Below, piece after piece: positions 61,151 to 64,000 of a DNA stretch of 64,000 nt. The stretch is taken from positions 71,909,460-71,973,459 of the forward strand of contig CM055317.2 in NCBI GenBank assembly GCA_029255685.2, read 5' to 3'. Source of the stretch: Silene conica. Lineage: Eukaryota > Streptophyta > Magnoliopsida > Caryophyllales > Caryophyllaceae. A program made the position numbers and the translations under genes. Positions within the stretch are counted from its first letter, which is position 1; the number at the start of each line of letters is the position of its first letter. The notes below the pieces were generated by a model. That model made no database searches. It saw only the letters and a list, made by a program, of their open reading frames with translations, and was not told the origin of the DNA.

Positions 61151-62093
61151 GGGTCTTTTACTAGAATGAGCATTTTCCTTAAAGTATTTACCAAACTAAC
61201 CATTCTCAAATTTTAATTACTATTTTAACCATTTTAAAATTTAGAAACATAACCAATCTTGATAAGGGCTAATTTGGGAAATAAATTAGGCTTAAAGGCT
61301 AATTTGGTAAAAAATTTAGACAATGTTAAAATTAATTAATTTTTTGTTATGATAATTAGTATTACAGAGTATATATACTTACATCAATCCATCATATCCA
61401 TGTATTTTTCTTAATTTGTATTTTACTTATTATTTAATTTTTATAATTTTTCATTGAGCATATTTAATTTTCATATAAAAGTTATTATAACCAAAAAAAA
61501 TTAATAAATATGTTATTTTATGACGAATTAAAAAATAAGTGGGATGATTTATGAAGGGAAGTAAAATGGTCGTAATTTTTTCAATTATTGTTTTATTTGA
61601 TTTTGGGTTCTAAATATTTAATTGTAATTTTATCACTTTCCTCGTAATTTAAATGTTAATTTTGCTTTTCGTAAGAATCTAAAATAATTGACTAAGGTTG
61701 ATGTATTAAATAGAGGGAGAAGTTAATTCACATCAACTTATTTATTCGATATAATCATACATTACTTATATATTAGTGTTGTAACATACATGCATACATT
61801 TATAAAAAAAATAAAAATAAAGATTGAAAAGAAAAAAAATATTAGTCTATTAATATTTATACGATAATGTTAGAAAATATATATGGAGTATGTATTAATT
61901 AGTTGTCACTATGAGAAATTAAATTTTAAAATCGTATAAATCTCTTGCCGAATTAACCATTTTGCCCAAATTAGCTATTGCCAAAATTAATTATATTGTT
62001 AAAACCTTAAAATGGTTAAAATGGGAATTAAAATTCGAAAATGGTTAGTTTGGGAAATACTTTATATAAATTGGTCGTTTTAGTAAAAGCCCG
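61151..62093. mobile_element. Mutator-type non-autonomous element
   Basis: 943 bp with ~110-bp terminal inverted repeats at roughly 80% identity by eye (GGGTCTTTTACTA and inward CGGGCTTTTACTA; shared ACCAAACTAACCATT / CCCAAACTAACCATT). It is flanked by a perfect 9-bp duplication AAAAATATA (61142-61150 and 62094-62102). It is AT-rich and non-coding. Confidence 0.85.
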
Positions 62094-62102
62094 AAAAATA
62101 TA

Positions 62103-62980
62103 TTAGTCAAAAAGTTTTAAAAATTACTCCTATACCATACAATTCCTTACCAAAATAGTTTTCAAATAAGAATACAATTCATTATGTTTACTCTTATATT
62201 TTGAGAGATATTGAAGAGAAAATTGAATGATTCGAAAAGTGAGAATGACATAAAAAAAAACGAACGGATTAATTCATATCTCCTAAGAATTATATATGCA
62301 ATTTTTTACCCATTTTATTTCAAAATCAAATTTTCTGATATGTTTATCTAAAATACCGTAAATAAGCTCGAATCCTATAACTAATCCGCAAAACAATATT
62401 ATTACAAAACTTTGTTTTCTTGCCTATAGACTATAGTGTGATTCTCTCGTTTTATATATTTTTTTTCAGTGAGTGTGGACCTAAATAGCAAACCCTAGGG
62501 TTTGCAAAAATTTGAAAACGTGCGTAAATTATTACTCGTTACAACGTACAAGATGATTTAACACCAGAAATTCATTATCTGATGATCTGGCTACTGATTA
62601 GTCATGTATCAAATATGGACACCTGTTTATATTATTGCAACAATAATGTTTTTTCGGTACATGATTGGCATTAATAATTTTCAGAAGTAGAAATGTAGGA
62701 CCTGAGTAACGTATGAGTATAATTGAGCCACATCTCTTAAGGAACTCGTCTATATGATAAAGAAAAATTCTTGTGTTCTTCCGGAGTACGAACTTATTAC
62801 ACCTAAAGAAAATCTATCAAAATATAGTATTTTAATGGCATGGGTGTAAGAATTACGGTATTCTCGGAGTACATGTTTGTTTTTAATTGCATGGTTTGAG
62901 CATAATTTGGACTGACTTAAGTAAGAAAATATTTCTATTTGTTATTTACAGCATGCGTAAACATAGTTAAACACATTTGG
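62103..62980. other. AT-rich DNA, nothing recognised
   Basis: No coding frame, repeat or terminal structure could be supported here. Confidence 0.5.
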
Positions 62981-62984
62981 TACA

Positions 62985-63110
62985 TCAATGACTACTAAAA
63001 TTGGGGGTCGATATCCCACTCTCGAGTTTAAACGCACGGGAATGGGTCGAACGCCTGACCTCCTATATGATTAAGGAATGGGCGTGTAAGTGTGTAACCA
63101 GCACACAAAA
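62985..63110 (-). mobile_element. Possible tRNA-derived SINE remnant
   Basis: On the minus strand a GGAGGTCAGGCGTTCGACCC segment resembles the pol III B-box region of plant tRNA-derived SINEs. The A box is degenerate, and no tail or target duplication was found. Confidence 0.35.
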
Positions 63111-63123
63111 CTCATTTAGTTAT

Positions 63124-63319
63124 TAGTAAGTCTTGCTTGCGACGGGTCGTTATTTGTGACGGATATTTTGTGAGATAAAATGGGTAGAAAATGAGTTAGT
63201 GGAGAAAGGGGACCACATGAATAGTGTTGGAGAGAGAGAAAAAGTGGGTATTTTGTGAGAGGAAACGGTATCCGTCACAAGCTTGCGACGGATAGTGCCG
63301 TTGCAAATAAGAATTTGTG
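63124..63319. mobile_element. Small MITE with 9-bp duplication
   Basis: 196 bp. The terminal repeats are imperfect (AAGTCTTGCTTGCGACGGG and inward AATTCTTATTTGCAACGGC) and GACGGATA motifs recur inside. It is flanked by TTTAGTTAT (63115-63123 and 63320-63328), the Mutator duplication size. Confidence 0.7.
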
Positions 63320-63328
63320 TTTAGTTAT

Positions 63329-64000
63329 AAGACATTGTTTTATGGGCTATATTTAGTTAATCATCATAGTGGATTGCAGTGAAATCGAAATTGTTAGTGA
63401 ACAACGATATTGCGGGTCGTTTTTTGGCCAAATCATGAAACTAATAACTCTAACAAATATAGGTATATGATAAGGGAAGTGAGAAGGAAATAATAAATGT
63501 GATATTTTGTAATTTGGTGGTTGGAGTAAGGAGAACGGAGGTGATGAATGTAGCTTATCGCGCGAGCACCGTATTATCATAAGCAACTTCGTCGCTGTTC
63601 AGAACAATGACTAGTTCAATTTAAAAAAAAAAAAATAGAAATGATGACTCATTTTTTAGTAAATAGTTTAAAACCATCCCTATTTTTTAAATAGTTTGCG
63701 TTTTAATCCCATTTAACCAAAAATTTCTTTTATCTTAAAAGTACATAGTACAATTTTGTTTTGAAGTATAGTTTTCCTTAGAGCAATTTAGATTTACCCC
63801 CTTTTAAAATCAAAGTTTTTAAAATTACTCCCTTTTAAATTTTTTTCCTAAAATTATCCCTTAAGTTGCATTTTTTGCTAAAATTACTCCATTAAATTGC
63901 TTTTTTTCCAAAAATTGTTTCAAAATACAGATTTGAGTTGGTTTATTTATTTGTTTTTGAGCCCCTTACATTTGTTTACATATTTATACCTTCCAAAGTA
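63329..64000. other. AT-rich DNA, nothing recognised
   Basis: Contains a degenerate repetition of AAAATTACTCC-type phrases (63800-63890), perhaps the edge of another element beyond the window. No gene is seen. Confidence 0.5.

Overview
This is a plant nuclear window with almost no ordinary host genes: nearly all of it is transposable elements nested in or abutting one another. Plant origin is shown by FAR1/MURA-type transposases, ULP-like proteases of the kind carried by plant Mutator-like elements (MULEs), Ty1/copia and Athila-type Ty3/gypsy retrotransposons, and a captured fragment resembling the first exon of a CPK13-type plant kinase. The genus cannot be named from the sequence alone.

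Layout. 1-1304 is the end of an LTR that cuts a decayed, minus-strand copia element (1305-3993). From about 4.35 kb to 61.1 kb lies a chain of MULE-like elements joined only by (TA)n microsatellites. Element A (4353-28817) is followed by the small element C (28937-30010), end fragments D and E (30135-31254), giant element B (31314-55950), element F (55996-58148) and element G (58333-61016). Their ends share a signature: GATC-N3-TGAG, then a second TGAG after 14-15 nt (22 nt in F).

A and B have the same plan. A FAR1/MURA transposase runs rightward from the left end. A multi-exon gene runs leftward from the right end; it has an N-terminal plant-mobile-domain-like region and two successive ULP (C48 cysteine protease) domains. 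B also carries three tandem F-box-like genes, so one transposon encodes both candidate ubiquitin-like-protease and candidate ubiquitin-ligase adaptor functions. In A the first ULP domain keeps its catalytic residues and the second has lost the Cys; in B the first is dead and the second is intact.

Each family is filled with its own short repeated word, about 21-23 bp apart in A and B. The words lie in spacers and introns, including introns found in only one of the two transposases. B and G share both the end sequence and the word.

Later insertions: a gag-only Athila-type element (9440-17195) with a hAT MITE inside it, and a solo LTR (21374-24361), both in A; a very young non-coding LTR retrotransposon (44342-52146, LTRs about 0.2% different by eye) and a Mutator-type MITE (40803-41165) that breaks the ULP gene, both in B. 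G carries the captured kinase fragment (Pack-MULE). The right end (61.1-64 kb) holds two Mutator-type MITEs, a possible SINE remnant and otherwise unrecognised AT-rich DNA.
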